In this document: positions 1 to 12,790 of the stretch, in pieces
Layout: every line of letters begins with the position of its first letter
Numbering within the stretch: the stretch's first letter is position 1
Source: Brasenia schreberi
Lineage: Eukaryota; Streptophyta; Magnoliopsida; Nymphaeales; Cabombaceae
Direction of reading: 5' to 3'
Length of the DNA stretch: 64,000 nucleotides
Assembly: GCA_036023115.1 (NCBI GenBank)
Contig: JAYKKT010000089.1
Location: 9,651,501-9,715,500 of the forward strand
Notes under the pieces: generated by a model
Told to the model about the DNA's origin: nothing
Databases searched by the model: none
Seen by the model: the letters and a program-made list of their open reading frames with translations, nothing else
Made by a program: the position numbers and the translations under genes

Positions 1-43
1 TGTTCCTTCTTCTTGCGATCAGAAAAACCACGCATACGTATCC

Positions 44-700
44 TTGGTGACTGTTGAAGACCGAGTAGAATATGGAACATACTATTACAACCAGCAAGGA
101 GAATTCTGTTCTACTCTTTCGACCATAATGAATGGCTTCATGCTAATATCAACTCAAATTTTGGAAAGAACAACACGAATTGGAGCACCAGTTGGGCGAT
201 TACCACAGTTGTTCTGGCAATGGTGCAACGAGGGGAAAATTTTGAACCAGGTTATCTAAAGTTTAGCAACTCCAACAAGGTTTTTAACTGGTTGAATAAT
301 GCTTGCACCACATCTTGGGCTCAAAGATTTCAGCAAATTGAGAAACCACAACGAAAGTCTGAGGTTAAGTGGAAGCCACCATACGAGGGTGTGGATCAAG
401 ATCAACAGCACCGATGACAGTTTTATGGAGGAGTTAGGCTCCGTGAGTTGTAGAAGACTGATGACAGACAATTGTGGCGGTTGGCGAGGCTTCACTAGAA
501 ACGTAGGAACAAGAAACCTTTCGGGAAAAATTTGGACAGCCCTAGATGGGCTCCAACTAGCATGAGATTTTAGGTTTGAAATTGTCATCGTGCAAATGGA
601 TTTGAAGCTCTTGATGATGACTTACCTAAAAGAGAGGTTTGGATGCTGAACAAGATCAAATAACTTCCCGTAAGTTGCTGGGATGTTGAGATCATGTATT
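44..700 (+). mobile_element. RNase H-like (RVT_3 type) retrotransposon remnant
   Basis: The forward strand encodes, in shifting frames, a weak match to the RNase H-like domain (RVT_3 type) that ends plant L1-like LINE polyproteins and related ribonuclease H-like proteins. The readable parts are a KWKPPYEG-like lead-in near 370, then 'WIKIN..DDSFMEELGSV', 'DNCGGW', 'GFTRNVGT' and 'IWTALDGLQLA' between about 390 and 565. At least one frameshift lies near 390, and a stop follows the domain. No reverse transcriptase is visible in the window, so this is the 3' end of an element cut by the window edge, or an isolated fragment. Recognition rests on the motif pattern alone. Confidence 0.5.
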
Positions 701-1228
701 CTTATCGGGAAGGAAACAAAATGTACCAACTGATTAGCTTCACCATGAGATCGGAATTATGAAATGGGCCTCCCACCCGGAATGCTTGTGACCCTTATTA
801 CTGTAGAAGTTTAATCTCTTCATCAATTAGCTGCGAACTGAGCCCGTGGTATTTGGGCACTGCCCCTTTTTCTCACCCAGAAAAAAGAAAAACAATTGCC
901 TTTGGCACGTTCGTCTCATGAAGAATTCCCTTATAATTATCAGAAACGGTAAACAATTAACTATTTCAAGGAATATTACTTCATAGCCATCAATGATTCT
1001 TGCTGTCACATAATATGCACATATAGAAGTAATTGCATTATTTCAAATACAGTGCAGATACACCCAACTGCAGTTGGATGTTGGAACAATAGTAATAGTG
1101 TTTCTATGAATCACGATGAAAATTGTTGTGTATGGAAAGTTCTCACCACCAAATAACCGCATTTGTCAATGGAGTAATGTTGTTCTTATTCTTTAACAAG
1201 ACAAATATAAACATAAATGGTGCTCAGA

Positions 1229-4200
1229 CTACTGAGGATTAGGGGGGCGACCGTTAGCTGTTGAGACGCGGGAGCCCCATTCTAACAATTCTTTGCTTGT
1301 GTCATCTCTGTGAACAATGACTTCAATAAAACATAGTGTGTCCTTCAATTCTTGTGCCTTGGCTATGGTATCAGTCAGCTCATCCTCGGTCCGAACCTGC
1401 AGGGGACCCAAAAAATTGTGACAACTTAGAAAGAATATGGTTAACTTACATTCTCAGAATAAGTGTTAGCAAAATATGCAGCGCCAATCTATGTTTCTTG
1501 TCCGAACTTGGCAGGAAGAGAGGCATATAGATGAAAAGTCGAGTTCATTGTCAACAGCAAACATACCATGAATAAGTGCTGTAGACATAAGGAAGCAGCA
1601 TAAATGATAACTATTTCCAGATACAAGTCTAATATGAGCTATCCAACATGTCAAGATATGCCGGACGAGATCCTAAAAGTAAGAGAACAATATAGTCCAA
1701 ATTTTCCAATTGAAAAACTGGCAGCAAAATTGTAGGATTCATATGGACAATTCCCTTCAGGATCTAGCACAAAATAACATAGCATATAGTGGGTTTTTGT
1801 TAAGAGAGGTATTTCATTGTGCTCAACCATGTGTTATTAGGACTCACAAAGGAATGACTGATTTCTTTGAGGTTGATATTTGATTACATCAAGAATAAAC
1901 TTTAAGTTTATATTTATTTGTATTGGTCATTAACGAGTTAATGAATTTAAGATGAAGTTCTTTGGTGTATGCTATTCATAGATAACATTATATTAGTAGA
2001 TAAGTGTAAGGAAAAAGTTGATAGAAAATTAGAACTATAGAGTGAAGCATTAAAAAGTAAAGGTTTTCGACTTAGTAGAATAAAGACATGATATATGGAA
2101 TGCAAGTTTGGTCATTTGGTTACTTCAATTGACATACAAATTAAGATTGACACATATTACATCCCTTGTAAATAATATACAAATTAAGATTGACAGATAT
2201 TACATCTTTTAGTAGAATAAAGACATCATATATGGAATAGAAGTTTGGTCATTTGATTACTTCAAATGACATATAAATTAGTTTTCGCAATGATGAAAAC
2301 ATTGATTAAGATATTACACATAAAATAGAGAGGTGCATTAGGTATTTTATGTGATGAAAAGATACAATTAAAGTTGAAAGATAAATATTATGGAACAACA
2401 ACAATTTGATCAAATATGCTTTATGGTTATGAATGTGGGGTAATTAATTATCAACATGTACAAAAGATATCCATGGCAGAAATGAAGATGATAAGATGGA
2501 TGAGTGGTCACATAAGAAAAGACTGTATATGTAATGAGGTTATTAGAAATAAATTAAGAGTGACATCAATGAAAAACAAAATGAGAGAAAATCATTTAAG
2601 ATAGTTTTAATATGTAGAAAGATATCAAAGAAAGCTCTCATAAGAAGGAATGAGAAATGAGATTATAAAAATATTAAAAGAGAAAGAGAAAGACCATAAA
2701 AATATTAGAAGAAAATAATAAAGAATGATCTAACTTATGCTGAGTTAGCTATTAACATAGCACATGATCGAGCTTTATTAAAACAAAGAATCCATCTAAC
2801 CGACCCAATCTAGTATTGGAAAAGGCTTAGTTGTTGTAGAGTTTGGGTTTTTGTTCAAAATCCTTAAATTCAGCGGCAAAGAGAAATGAAAGAGAATGCC
2901 AGTCTTTGTAAATAAACCATTACAAAACTCTAATTTGTTTCATGCATTTCTGAACATATTAAGATTTAGTAAAATCAGTAGAGGCAGGAAAAAGTATATG
3001 GGCTTAGTGGACATAACAAATTAAGTTTCAAACAGTATCGAATAGCGAATCATCAGAAAGTTCAGAATCTTTTACTGCACAAAGGTTCTTGGTGATCCTA
3101 TATGCTTCAGATGACAAAACATTTTGGCAGGATACAGGTGGATTGACAATGTTATCTAATTCCTTTTTCGAATTTAAAATTTGGGTGCATGGTGGTTCAC
3201 CCTCACCAGCCACGCAACAAATTCTCATGTCACATTATGCAACTCATTGTCCTTTCCCAAGTTTTCGAGTTGTATAGACAGTAAAATTGATCTCAAATAC
3301 TTCCTCTGGATATTCAAAGTGCAAGAGGGTTGGTCTACTCTCACCTTGGCAGTCCAACATTTTCCTTCACCATTGTGGATTGCATCGACGACCCCAGTGT
3401 AGTTCCAGTTCTTTATAATATTGTATGGCCCGTCATGAATTTCGACTTCAATTGTATATCCTCCATTGTTGATGAGGAAGATTATGCTCCTCTGTTTACA
3501 TCTGATCATGGTTGAGATGTCTTGAGCCGTAACCTAAGATGACAACAATCAACCATTCAGGAACAAGGATAACCTTGTATGCATAACAGAATGCCAAATT
3601 GAGCATGGGAAATCTGAACAGAATTCTTTGTATGTTGCAAGTGAATATTTATGGCTAAAACTAACATTATGTACTTTCATGTAGCTTCCGTAATTTCATC
3701 GCATTCATAACTGTTGTAATCAGATTAAACTAAAAAATCAAGAAGAACAAATCCATGCCAGCAATTAAAATTGACAATGTTTTACAACAACTTACTTGAA
3801 AGCTTCCATCTCCAATACAAGCAATTACTCGCTTATCCTTAGCAGCCTGTGCATAACCAAGAGTAGCACCAACTGACCACCCAATTGAACCATACTGCAT
3901 CTGGAACTCATAACTGCATTCAAGAACATTCAACTCATTCATCATGTAAACAACATCCAATCTTTCCAACTTTGATCAATGGAATTGCACTAAGTGCTTA
4001 CTCGCATTTTTCCGGTAGTTTTAGCTTCTGACAATTGAACCATGAGTCTCCTGTCTCAGAAATCACGGCTGTCTCACCTGAAAGCATTGCCTGCCAAAAC
4101 AGCAAAAGGATTACCGGCAAAGCCCAACACGGCCCAAAACATAACATGGTTTCCAACATGAAAAGCTACAATGTTCCATATGAAAGAACACATAACATAT

Positions 4201-7059
4201 CTGCAATGTTTGGAACAATGAACAAAATGTCTTACTGAACTAACGCATTTGATTTCCGCCACTGTCTACCAATTATGGTAACAGGAAAGCCAATTCCCTA
4301 GAAGCATGACCTTACAGTGAAACAACCCCTAATCGGAACTAAATAAGTGAAAAAGAAGCCTCAAAGTGCTAGTGCAATAATCTCTCCCTATTTCCATCTC
4401 ATTTTCAGTAAGGCATACGCATCAACTTTCACCTTTTCCCCATCTGAGTATTCGACTACATATTATAACTTCCGCAGAAACAATGACAACAGGATACAAA
4501 AGTTATTTTCTAAAATACCAGATGAACGTCCTTTGAAACCAAAACCTCAACATTGAGTACAATAACTAACAATATTATCTCAGATTAGACAAAAATTGTG
4601 AATATCAGCGAGAGACGAACAGAACATGCACCTGAATCTTTAAAAAGTCTTTCTAGAAACTGGAACACAACAACAATCTCTTGAAACGAAGTAAAGATCA
4701 TTAAAGCTTGATATGAAAAGAGTTATGATACTCATAAAAAAAATACAAACATCGTTCGAATTTGCTAAAACAAATCTATCATGCTTGCACAAATGGAACA
4801 AAGGAAGCGCCGATTGAATTGGTAAATAAAGTTTTATCATGTTTACATGAATGAAATAAATCCAGAAGAATTGAGATACCAAACGCTATCCTATCAAAAG
4901 ATTCAAAACAGCCAGTTTACTAATCGAGTATGAAGAATGAACACCACCAACCTGGATATGCTTGAAGAGGATGTTGACCCGCAACGGCTCATCGGTTGCA
5001 CGTTTGACAGCAATCCCAGGCGGGATGTAAATCCGCCGATGATTCTCAATCGCAGCGGTGTTCTTCTTGAGGCGCTTCGCGAGCTCGGAGAGGAAATCGG
5101 CCATGAAGACCCAGCCGAAGGAAGGGCCATTAGCGATGGTGACGCGATTGGGCCCCACAATGATTGCTTTCTCCTTCTTGATGAGGAGGGAGTACCCGAC
5201 GGAGCTGTAGTCGTTGAAGATGGGTCCTGCGAAGAGGTAGGCGTCCGCGGACTGGACAATTTCGTTGCAGAAGTGGGTGGAGACGGCGCCCCAGTAGGTA
5301 CCAACGAAGTGAGGGTGGTGCTCCGGGACAAGGCCCTTGCCTGACGGCATCACGGCAAAGGCGTAGCCACTGGCGTTAGCGAGATCGACGAAAGCCTGTT
5401 GAGCTTTTGCGACTCTGAGCTTGGGCCCCCCCACCAGGACGGGCTTGACCGCCTTGTTGAGGAAGTCCGCTGCGGCATCCACGGCTGCCTTCAGCCCAAG
5501 CTGGTTGCTCTGACTGTGTTGTTCCCATCACCCGCAACGAAACGAGATTCGTCAGAGAGAGAGAGAGGGAGATCACGAACGAAACGGGAATTGCAAGCAA
5601 ACCGGCCCTTCAACCGATAAATGTGCCCAAATGGGAGAGGCAAAGGTCCCCCAAGAACAAATAAGATAATGCCAGAAACTTGACCTTTCAACAATTAATA
5701 GCGTGAGGTATCTCCGAAGAAAGAAAGAGAAATGGTTCTCTAACCAATCAGTGTTTCAGAGAGTGCAGATGCATTTTCACAGCAAGGTTCAGACCACAAC
5801 AGACCCATGCTCAATGCAGGTGTCACACCACAAGGGCCAGCGAGGAAAAGATCCAAATAACTATACATAACTATATATGATAAAATGATTTTTACATTAT
5901 ATATAGATGACGTATTCTATTTTTTTATTAGCGTTCAATCACATTATTATGAGAATCAGAACAATGAGCAGAAAACCAACCAAAGGTTTCCAAAAAATTC
6001 TGTTAGTTTGAACGTAATCTCACTTGCGCAAGCAACCACAAGTTTCTAAGCAAGTCCCTTGAAACTCAGATTTTGTGTAACAGGAGTCTCATTAAGCCTC
6101 ACCATCTGAGTGTGATTTCTGCCAATCGCAAAATGAAGGAGATTAAGGAAGAATAGGATATGCGAGAATACATACTTAGGCACGAGGTAGAAGGGGACGG
6201 GCTCTATTCGGAAGCTTGAGTGGGGGATACCGGGCAGGTTGCAGCCGATGCTAATGTAGACGGGCTTGCTCTCCTTGAGAGCCGTCGATATTGCCAAGTC
6301 GATCTGCTCGTGTGCATCGTCCAGATTCTTCACCACCGCCTGCAATTCAATCCATACCCATTACATTCATCCATCCGCAACTCCCTCGGTTATAGAGTTC
6401 CAGAGAGAAAACGATTTCGTTGGGAGAAAATAATGACCAAATTCATTAACATACATGCAAATTTGTCACGACAATAGATTATAGAAACCACCTGTGTGTG
6501 AGAGAGAGAGAGAGAGAACCTGGAAGCAGGTGACCGTCTGGAAGCAGCGGAGCTCCTGTGAGAAGTCGGGGAGGCCGATAGTATGGTGGAGGATGCGGTT
6601 GGTTCCGTAGTCATTCGAGTTCGGCCCACCGACGATGCAGATAACGGGAAGGTTCTCGCTGTAGGCTCCGGCGATGGCGTTAATAACACTAAGGCCCCCG
6701 ACGGTGAAGGTGACGACACAGGCGCCGACGCCCTTCGCTCGCGCGTAGCCGTCTGCCGCGTACCCCGCGTTGAGTTCGTTGCAGCACCCGATCAAATTGA
6801 GCTCCGGCTCCGCAAGAAGGTGGTCCAGCAGCGTCAGATTGAAGTCTCCGGGAACGGAGAAGACGTCCCTCACCCCAATTTGCACGAGCCGTCGGGCAAG
6901 GTGCCTCCCCAACGTCCCGACAAAGGAGCTGCTGCTCGGAGCTCCGGCCACCACCTTTTTCTTCTCCGCCGCCACCCATCCGTCATTCTCTTTTGCGACG
7001 CCGTTGGCCACGGCACCGTTCTCCGCCTGCATCCTCTTTTGTCCTTGTTCCAGTTCCAT
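1229..7059 (-). CDS. PDC: pyruvate decarboxylase, 7 exons, 609 aa
   Basis: Thiamine-diphosphate enzyme (EC 4.1.1.1) converting pyruvate to acetaldehyde and CO2 in the cytosol, the first step of ethanol fermentation. Exons on the minus strand: 7059-6520, 6339-6176, 5513-4952, 4090-4002, 3913-3796, 3533-3345 and 1396-1229. All junctions are GT-AG and the spliced frame is open for 1,830 nt, within a few residues of typical plant PDC length. Visible key residues are the cofactor-activating Glu ([14 protein letters not shown], about E95), the HH dyad ([10 protein letters not shown]158-H159), 'ETGDSWFN' in exon 4, and the ThDP motif GDGS at 486-489 with NN at 513-514. The start is the first ATG; the open frame runs one TTG codon further. 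Exon 6 could end at an alternative GT, but ending at AAG gives the family sequence TAK-VR. Residues at the exon 4/5 junction are unusual (KCD where GCG is usual). The exon 3 acceptor has a weak pyrimidine tract and is the least certain junction. Confidence 0.93.
1795..2838 (+). mobile_element. 5'-truncated RTE LINE inside PDC intron 6
   Basis: Decayed RTE-type LINE fragment, antisense to the host gene. It starts in the reverse transcriptase domain (counterpart of the '[15 protein letters not shown]' stretch) and runs through the C-terminal region (ORF piece 2416-2604, '[19 protein letters not shown]') to the usual 3' end near 2820 ('GCCGACCcaatcTAGTA') and a short GTTGTTG tail. The polymerase motif reads F-I-D-N instead of FADD, with many stops and indels, plus a local repeat around 2140-2270. 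It adds much of the 1.9-kb length of intron 6. Confidence 0.85.
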
Positions 7060-7150
7060 CAATTCTCTCTCTCTCTCTCGGAAGGAGATGTACCTCTGGT
7101 GTTCAATGGCCTCCTTTTACAGACGAATTTAGACGCCCAACGATAATTTT
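7060..7150 (-). promoter_or_regulatory. PDC 5' leader with GA run
   Basis: Directly upstream of the PDC start, the minus strand reads as an uninterrupted GA dinucleotide run (about 7065-7080). GA/CT runs are common in plant 5' leaders. No convincing TATA box or anaerobic-response element could be picked out by eye. Confidence 0.4.
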
Positions 7151-7429
7151 GTTCACATGAGGACTCCTAACATTTCCACGTATTACATTTAGCCGCCCAA
7201 ATCTTCAATGTGTTCTGTGAGGTCAAATTTTTAACTTAGAATAACATTCAATTTACTAGCTTTTAATCAAGATGACCAATCTTAGGGTTAACCATTCCAT
7301 GAAACGAGTTAACCAAGTTTAACTATTCTGAATGCATGAAATATCAATAAAGAGTGTGCACATACATGATACATGACTAGTTCTAAGTAAATCAGAATTG
7401 GCTGTTTCACAGACCAATGGTTCTATTTT

Positions 7430-7680
7430 TATTGAAATTCGTAATTGGAACCGAGCCGGTTTCAGTTTGAGCTTCAAACCATCTCAGACTGGAAATTATA
7501 TTACAAAAATTTAAAATTTCCAAAACAAAAAGCTAGAATTCGAACTGAACCAAGGGGTCAATGATTTTGGTTTTCCAATTTTGGGCTCGGTTCCCTTAAT
7601 TCTGGTTTCTTACCTAGTTTGGTTCCTGTTATAACTATCGATTTGATTCTGAACCAGTCATATCTAGGTGTGCATGCGAA
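7430..7680. repeat. degenerate GGTTC-rich dispersed repeat
   Basis: Stretch rich in short variants of GGTTCC, AACCGG and CCGGTTTC on both strands, like the stretches at 9330-9740 and 34800-35100. It has no coding potential and looks like an old nonautonomous transposon family. The class cannot be decided by eye. Confidence 0.4.
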
Positions 7681-7839
7681 GGATGCATTATAAAAAGAAC
7701 CATTAGTATATAGTATCATATGTACATGTAAATATTAATATATATTCAAGTGCACAAATACGTTAAGCCCTCCTAGCTAAAATAAGCACTTCATCCTACT
7801 AAATCCCTTTATGGGTTACAAACCTTTGCTCTTGCTGTT

Positions 7840-8250
7840 GCTCTGAAAATGTGCTGGGTACAAGTGAGCTCGCCTGTGAGCTACTTAAGATTGAGTCTAA
7901 CATAACTTGAACTCGGCTTGGTCTTGTTAAGCTGAAACCGAGCTTCAATATCGGCGATGACAGCTACAATCACTAGTACTTGGCTCGTACTCCCGAGCTT
8001 AATCGAGCCTTATACATTGGTTTAGTCTTGTATGGTAGGAAAGAAGTGAATTGAAGACAATAAATAAAGCATACAAGATTTGGAGATTTTAATTACTCAG
8101 GCTCGATTTAGAGCTTATGTACAAGCTCAATCAAGCTTCTTCACAAGCTCTTAATCACAAGCTTAACAAGCTGAGCTTGAGTTGCAGGTATACAGCTCGA
8201 GCTTGATACAGGCTAGAGGTTAGAAATAGAAACTCGAGAATTAACAATTT
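7840..8250. repeat. GAGCT/AGCTTG-rich degenerate repeat
   Basis: Dense overlapping copies of GAGCTT, AGCTCG and CAAGCTC on both strands give many small palindromes. No open frame crosses it. Probably a transposon remnant. Confidence 0.35.
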
Positions 8251-9329
8251 TTGAACCAGATGAGTCGAGATTGCCAATACTCGGATTCCAGAAGGTGCTC
8301 GGTTGAATGTAATATATGAGATGTCAAGCAGTTATCTGTGAATACTTATTTTTATATCTCCATTAGGGCCAACTCGAATATGAAAATTCAGAAACTGTGG
8401 GCGATGATTGACGTGGCCAACCTGACCCGACTTCGAGCTCAAGTGTGAACCAATAGTTTATTCACTTCTACTTGAATAGAAAAATCAAAAACACAATACT
8501 ATTGAGAGTCGTTGGGTCGCGTATTGAGATATGTGTAAACTTGCACATGCCGATTGACATAATGAGCCTCAACAACAAAATTAAGGCCTAAATCGAGGAT
8601 TCTTTGTTTCTATAAAATATTTTAGATCGAATTTTTTAAATTGCTTTTTACTTAAAGGATCTTTCATCTCAGTTTGTTTGGTTCTAGTAACTTTATTATT
8701 TATACCATCTTTTTTCCTCATCTGTTTCCTATATTTTCATTTCTTTATTTTTATTATATACATCTTTTATTCATCTTTGTTATTAAATACTCATGATTAT
8801 TTGACATATTAAACCTCAATAATCAAGATGTTTCTCGCCGTGTGTATTGCCAACTTGTGTTGAGAAATCTCAACCGTTCAGTTTGCGTGTCTACGGTTAT
8901 AGGTCTTCTTAGAATGCGTAGTGGGCCCCGCATAAACTTTATGAATATTTACCGTCTATCGTGAAATTGAGTGGCCGAGATTAGATTGAAAAGTGCTTTT
9001 CTGCGATGTGACGTAACGTATGATGTCAGTCCTTGATGTGGTGGGTTTTGACTGGCGTTTATTTGTTGCGTGAAGTCTCCCTCTTTCGGTTTTGAGGAAA
9101 ACCGGGCGACGACTATGTTAGTGCGTCTAGTTTAGACAGCGATGTAAACATATTCGGATCGGATCCAGATTTAAATTGAACTTCTGCCATATTGAATTTG
9201 AGTCCAGATAAGGAAAAACACAATGCAGGTTATGATTCAGAGTACGAGTTACTGGTGGCGACTCTTAGAGGGTGCATGTAGAGGTGTGTGTTAGGCTTTG
9301 GCCTTCTCCTGTATGCATGTCTGGTTTCG

Positions 9330-9740
9330 GACTGTTTGGAATTTGGAACTGAAATCGAACCGTCCTAAAAGTGATTTTGGTTCCGGTTTCAGGTCGGTTC
9401 CAGTTTTGAAACGGTTCTGATTTCAGTTTCTAAACTGGTTTAAAAGTTTTTTTTTAAGAAAAAGGTGCATTGCTTCCCGTGGTAGTCGAACACCCCACCT
9501 AGCTGAACGGTATGATGTTCTCTACGAGACTATTGAGCCAACACTTGTGATATTTGATGTTAAAAAAGGTTTAGAACCACCAATTCTGGTTTCAAGTCAG
9601 TTTCTAAAATTTATGAACTTAACCAAACCGAGAGGTCCTTGGTTATAATTACGATTTCGGATCCAGTTCTGATTAACTATTGTTCCACAGCTGGTTCAGT
9701 TCCGGTTCAAACTTGGGCCAGTTCCAAACAGGTCATGTTT
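9330..9740. repeat. second GGTTC-rich repeat, split by a SINE-like insert
   Basis: Same low-complexity family as 7430-7680. The middle part (about 9445-9560) lacks the GGTTC pattern and instead reads like a reversed tRNA-related element ('AGTCGAACACCCC', 'GAGACTATTGAGCC'), suggesting a nested insertion. Confidence 0.35.
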
Positions 9741-10038
9741 ATCCTCTTGTAACAAAAAAATGCCCATGTTAGTAGGCTGGGATTTATGGCACTATTGTTT
9801 TGCATGATTGCTTTTCCAGTACTTGAATTCGCTTGACTTTGGAAAAACCATTCGTAAGCAAAGAGGGCCCCTAAATTAATCTAATAATCATGTGGATGTA
9901 CCAATTGGGCTTCAGTCCATTCTAGAACGAACATGGCATCAAACTGCTTGATAACTATGTTTTGCCTTCTATATGACCAATTCCGTATAATTGTGTTTGG
10001 ATTATCTCTGATGTTTGGTATACATAAACACACCCATG

Positions 10039-10057
10039 CACACACACACACACACAC
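10039..10057. repeat. CA microsatellite
   Basis: About nine CA units. The surrounding 9.75-11.45 kb shows no supported gene; short open frames there match nothing recognisable. Confidence 0.9.
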
Positions 10058-11474
10058 TTTGAGCAAGGATTTTATCACAGCCTTTATGTGGACCTACATT
10101 CAATTGGATCCTAACTTCTGACATAGATATCGATAACACAGCCGAATTTGGATTTCATATTAGGTTTTGTTATACTTCAATCCAACCCATTAACATTGGA
10201 TTTGGCCTAGGACATTTGAATCGGGTCAGGAGAGTAATAAACTGTACTATCTCAGGGTCCACCACACAATGATGGATGTTCACTTTTTAGCATGGCATTC
10301 CAACTTGTTCATATTTCTTGCTCTATACCCTACATGGTGATCATCTAGAATATCAACGGACGTGATGATTTGATGGAGCGCATCAAGAGATGCTGCTGTT
10401 TGCTCATCACATTCTCAAAAGGAAATTAACTTTCTAAAATTTTAAGAGAAAATTGCATGTATACCATTAAACAAAGTAATCTATACATAAAGCCCTTAAA
10501 AATCATGGTACTACATGATTCCTATAGAAATTTCTTTGCACGTACCGCCTCTTGGTATCGTTTTGTCTGTTCATATGCTTACCTAAAATAGTTATGTTTT
10601 GTCGATTTAGAGGAGATGCGGGCTATGGACGTCCTCCCTTAAAGAAAAGATGTGGGCTAGGCACGTCTCCCTTAAGGAAAAAATGAGCTTGGTATGCATC
10701 TCACCTTAAGGAAGAGACCAGAAACTGCGTTTCTTCCAAGAGATGCGGACCAGTTGTGTCTCTCAATGAAGAAACACATGCTTGTATTGCATTGTAAATT
10801 GAAATATGTGAATCTTTCAATCCAAAACCGTGAAACATCAAGTAAAATAAACCCCCCTAAAGAAAAGACAAACCAAAAAAAATATGGAAAAAATCCATAA
10901 CAAGTCTCTTTCTTTTTGTTTTTCTTCTTCTTTTTTTGTTTGACTCTAATAAAGTTTATAAGATAATAATCAGGTACTTAATGATTGCGAAGAAAACAAC
11001 AAATAACTTTTAATTTGATGAATTGTAAAAGAAGAGAATGTCATAATTAGATGTAGACACAAGAAAAATTATCATAGGAGGATTTTCGATATTTTTAAAA
11101 TATAGAATGTGTGGATAGTAAAAGGAAAGTGCAACTACTAATCTCCTTTGTTAAGGGTCGGCCAGCTGTGGAATACTGTATGATACGTTTGCTAGGTAAA
11201 GATACTAGACACATGACTTTTATGTACAACAAATAAGTCGACGGAGGAATCTCTGTGCTGGGCCCTGCAAACTTGGCAATAAATGGATGCAGCATCGAGT
11301 GGATTACCAAGATTTCTTGGATGTATGTTCACAAGAATTCTTACGTTCCTTTTTATTTGCGTGTTTCTTTTTAATTTATTTCTAAAAAAATCTGAATTTG
11401 CCTTTATGAAGTATAAGAATTTGAGATAATTAATTTGCATTTTTTTTACTTGTCCTCGGTATTTTTGCACAACC

Positions 11475-11560
11475 AGAGCTAGCTCACATGGCTCGAGGGT
11501 CCACTTACAGATTCAAGGTCACAAGTTCGACTTCAGCTTCGCCATTGTTCCAAAAGAAAC
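11475..11560 (+). mobile_element. tRNA-derived SINE remnant
   Basis: Contains an RNA polymerase III A-box-like TAGCTCACATGG at 11480-11491 and a B-box-like GTTCGACTT at 11525-11533, with tRNA-like spacing. It does not fold into an obvious complete tRNA (no matching acceptor ends), so a SINE head is the best reading. Confidence 0.5.
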
Positions 11561-12722
11561 TGTGTTTTTTGATATTTCTAATTGCAATCTATTTCTACAA
11601 TAGTCGCATTTCCCGCATCTTTCTCATTATTGAAGGTCAGAAGTTCGGAAGGTACGTCTCATAAGCTGAAGTTGCACATGAAACTCAAATTATTGATGTG
11701 ACGAGTAGAGCCAATAATGGAGGTGATTTTGTCCTTCAATGGTACAAATTCATTTATCGATTGGTCCATAATATAATACGTAGAGAACACTCGATAGGTA
11801 GTTGCTCTCTCACCAAAGGTTGAAAAAATTATGGCGTTCATGAATGCGAAACAGACTGCATTAGTGTGGTTCATACAGGTGGATCTTGACACCATGACAA
11901 GCTTTTCTCTTGTGCACTGTACATGCATTCTTTTCTAACAGGCTCGATCTTGTGGGAATGTACCTAAAAAGGTTCGTAGCAACAGGCTGCTACACATTAG
12001 AGATTTGTTGTAGAGAGATAGAAACACATATCTTGAATATCAAACTGAAAACCTTCTAACTTAAAAGGGTGTTTAAAGAGACGATCTCATCCATGAAAAA
12101 CTATTGATCACACCCAAAACTCAATGCACCATTGCTTTTGAGGGTTCTTGACCCTAAAATTTTTGAGGCTATAGATGCCGTTGATCTAAACAATGGACGA
12201 TTTAGAGGCTTAACTATTTAGAGTGAGCACAGAACTATGAGAAAAACAAGAATCAAACTTAATGATAATTGTTAAATTGCAAATGGTACACGAATATGTA
12301 ACACAACTAATCGTTGGATTTAATGTATGTTGGTATCTCTAAATGAATAATATATGTATAAAAGTCTTAAAGTGTAAAAAGTAACATATGAGGGGCTTGT
12401 GCAAAAAATGATTAAGAGGAGATAAAGTTTAGTCCCATATTTATCGAGCAAATCCTTATGTTCTTTTATATATTTGATAGCTCATGAATCTTAGTTCAAA
12501 GAGCTTGGAGAGGACATGCTATACCACACGTGCATGCTGGATTGGGCTTGGGCTTGTGGCTTAGGTCTTGGTCTATCTTTTTACACAAAAAACTTTTGAT
12601 CTAATGATAAAGAGTTTTCACGATCACGTATAGAGATAAGATAGACGGTTTCGGATAAGACGGGACGATTGAGGATAAAGCGATATGTTGTTTGGATCAG
12701 ATCCATGATCTATATGAGCACC

Positions 12723-12730
12723 TATAAATA
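12723..12730 (+). promoter_or_regulatory. TATA box in LTR-like sequence
   Basis: A perfect TATAAATA inside the palindrome CACCTATAAATAGGTG. It lies about 60 bp upstream of the tandem duplication at 12791-13259 with no protein gene downstream, so it may be the promoter of an old LTR. No primer-binding site was found to confirm that. Confidence 0.35.
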
Positions 12731-12790
12731 GGTGATTAGAGTCCTCCCTAAACACATTGCTCATGGTTATGTCTCTCTGTGCCCGTGGAT

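Noticed and set aside
3225..3344. Longer PDC exon 6 using the GT seven bases further on, or read-through
   Set aside because: Ending after AAG joins to exon 7 as TAK-VR, matching the family; other choices duplicate or break this sequence.
6583..7146. 187-codon plus-strand open frame over PDC exon 1
   Set aside because: Antisense shadow of a GC-rich exon; no domain and no independent signals. The same holds for 4937-5344 and for frames opposite the glycosyltransferase and kinase exons.
11475..11560. Functional tRNA gene
   Set aside because: A- and B-box-like motifs are present, but no acceptor stem or anticodon arm pairs well; SINE relic preferred.
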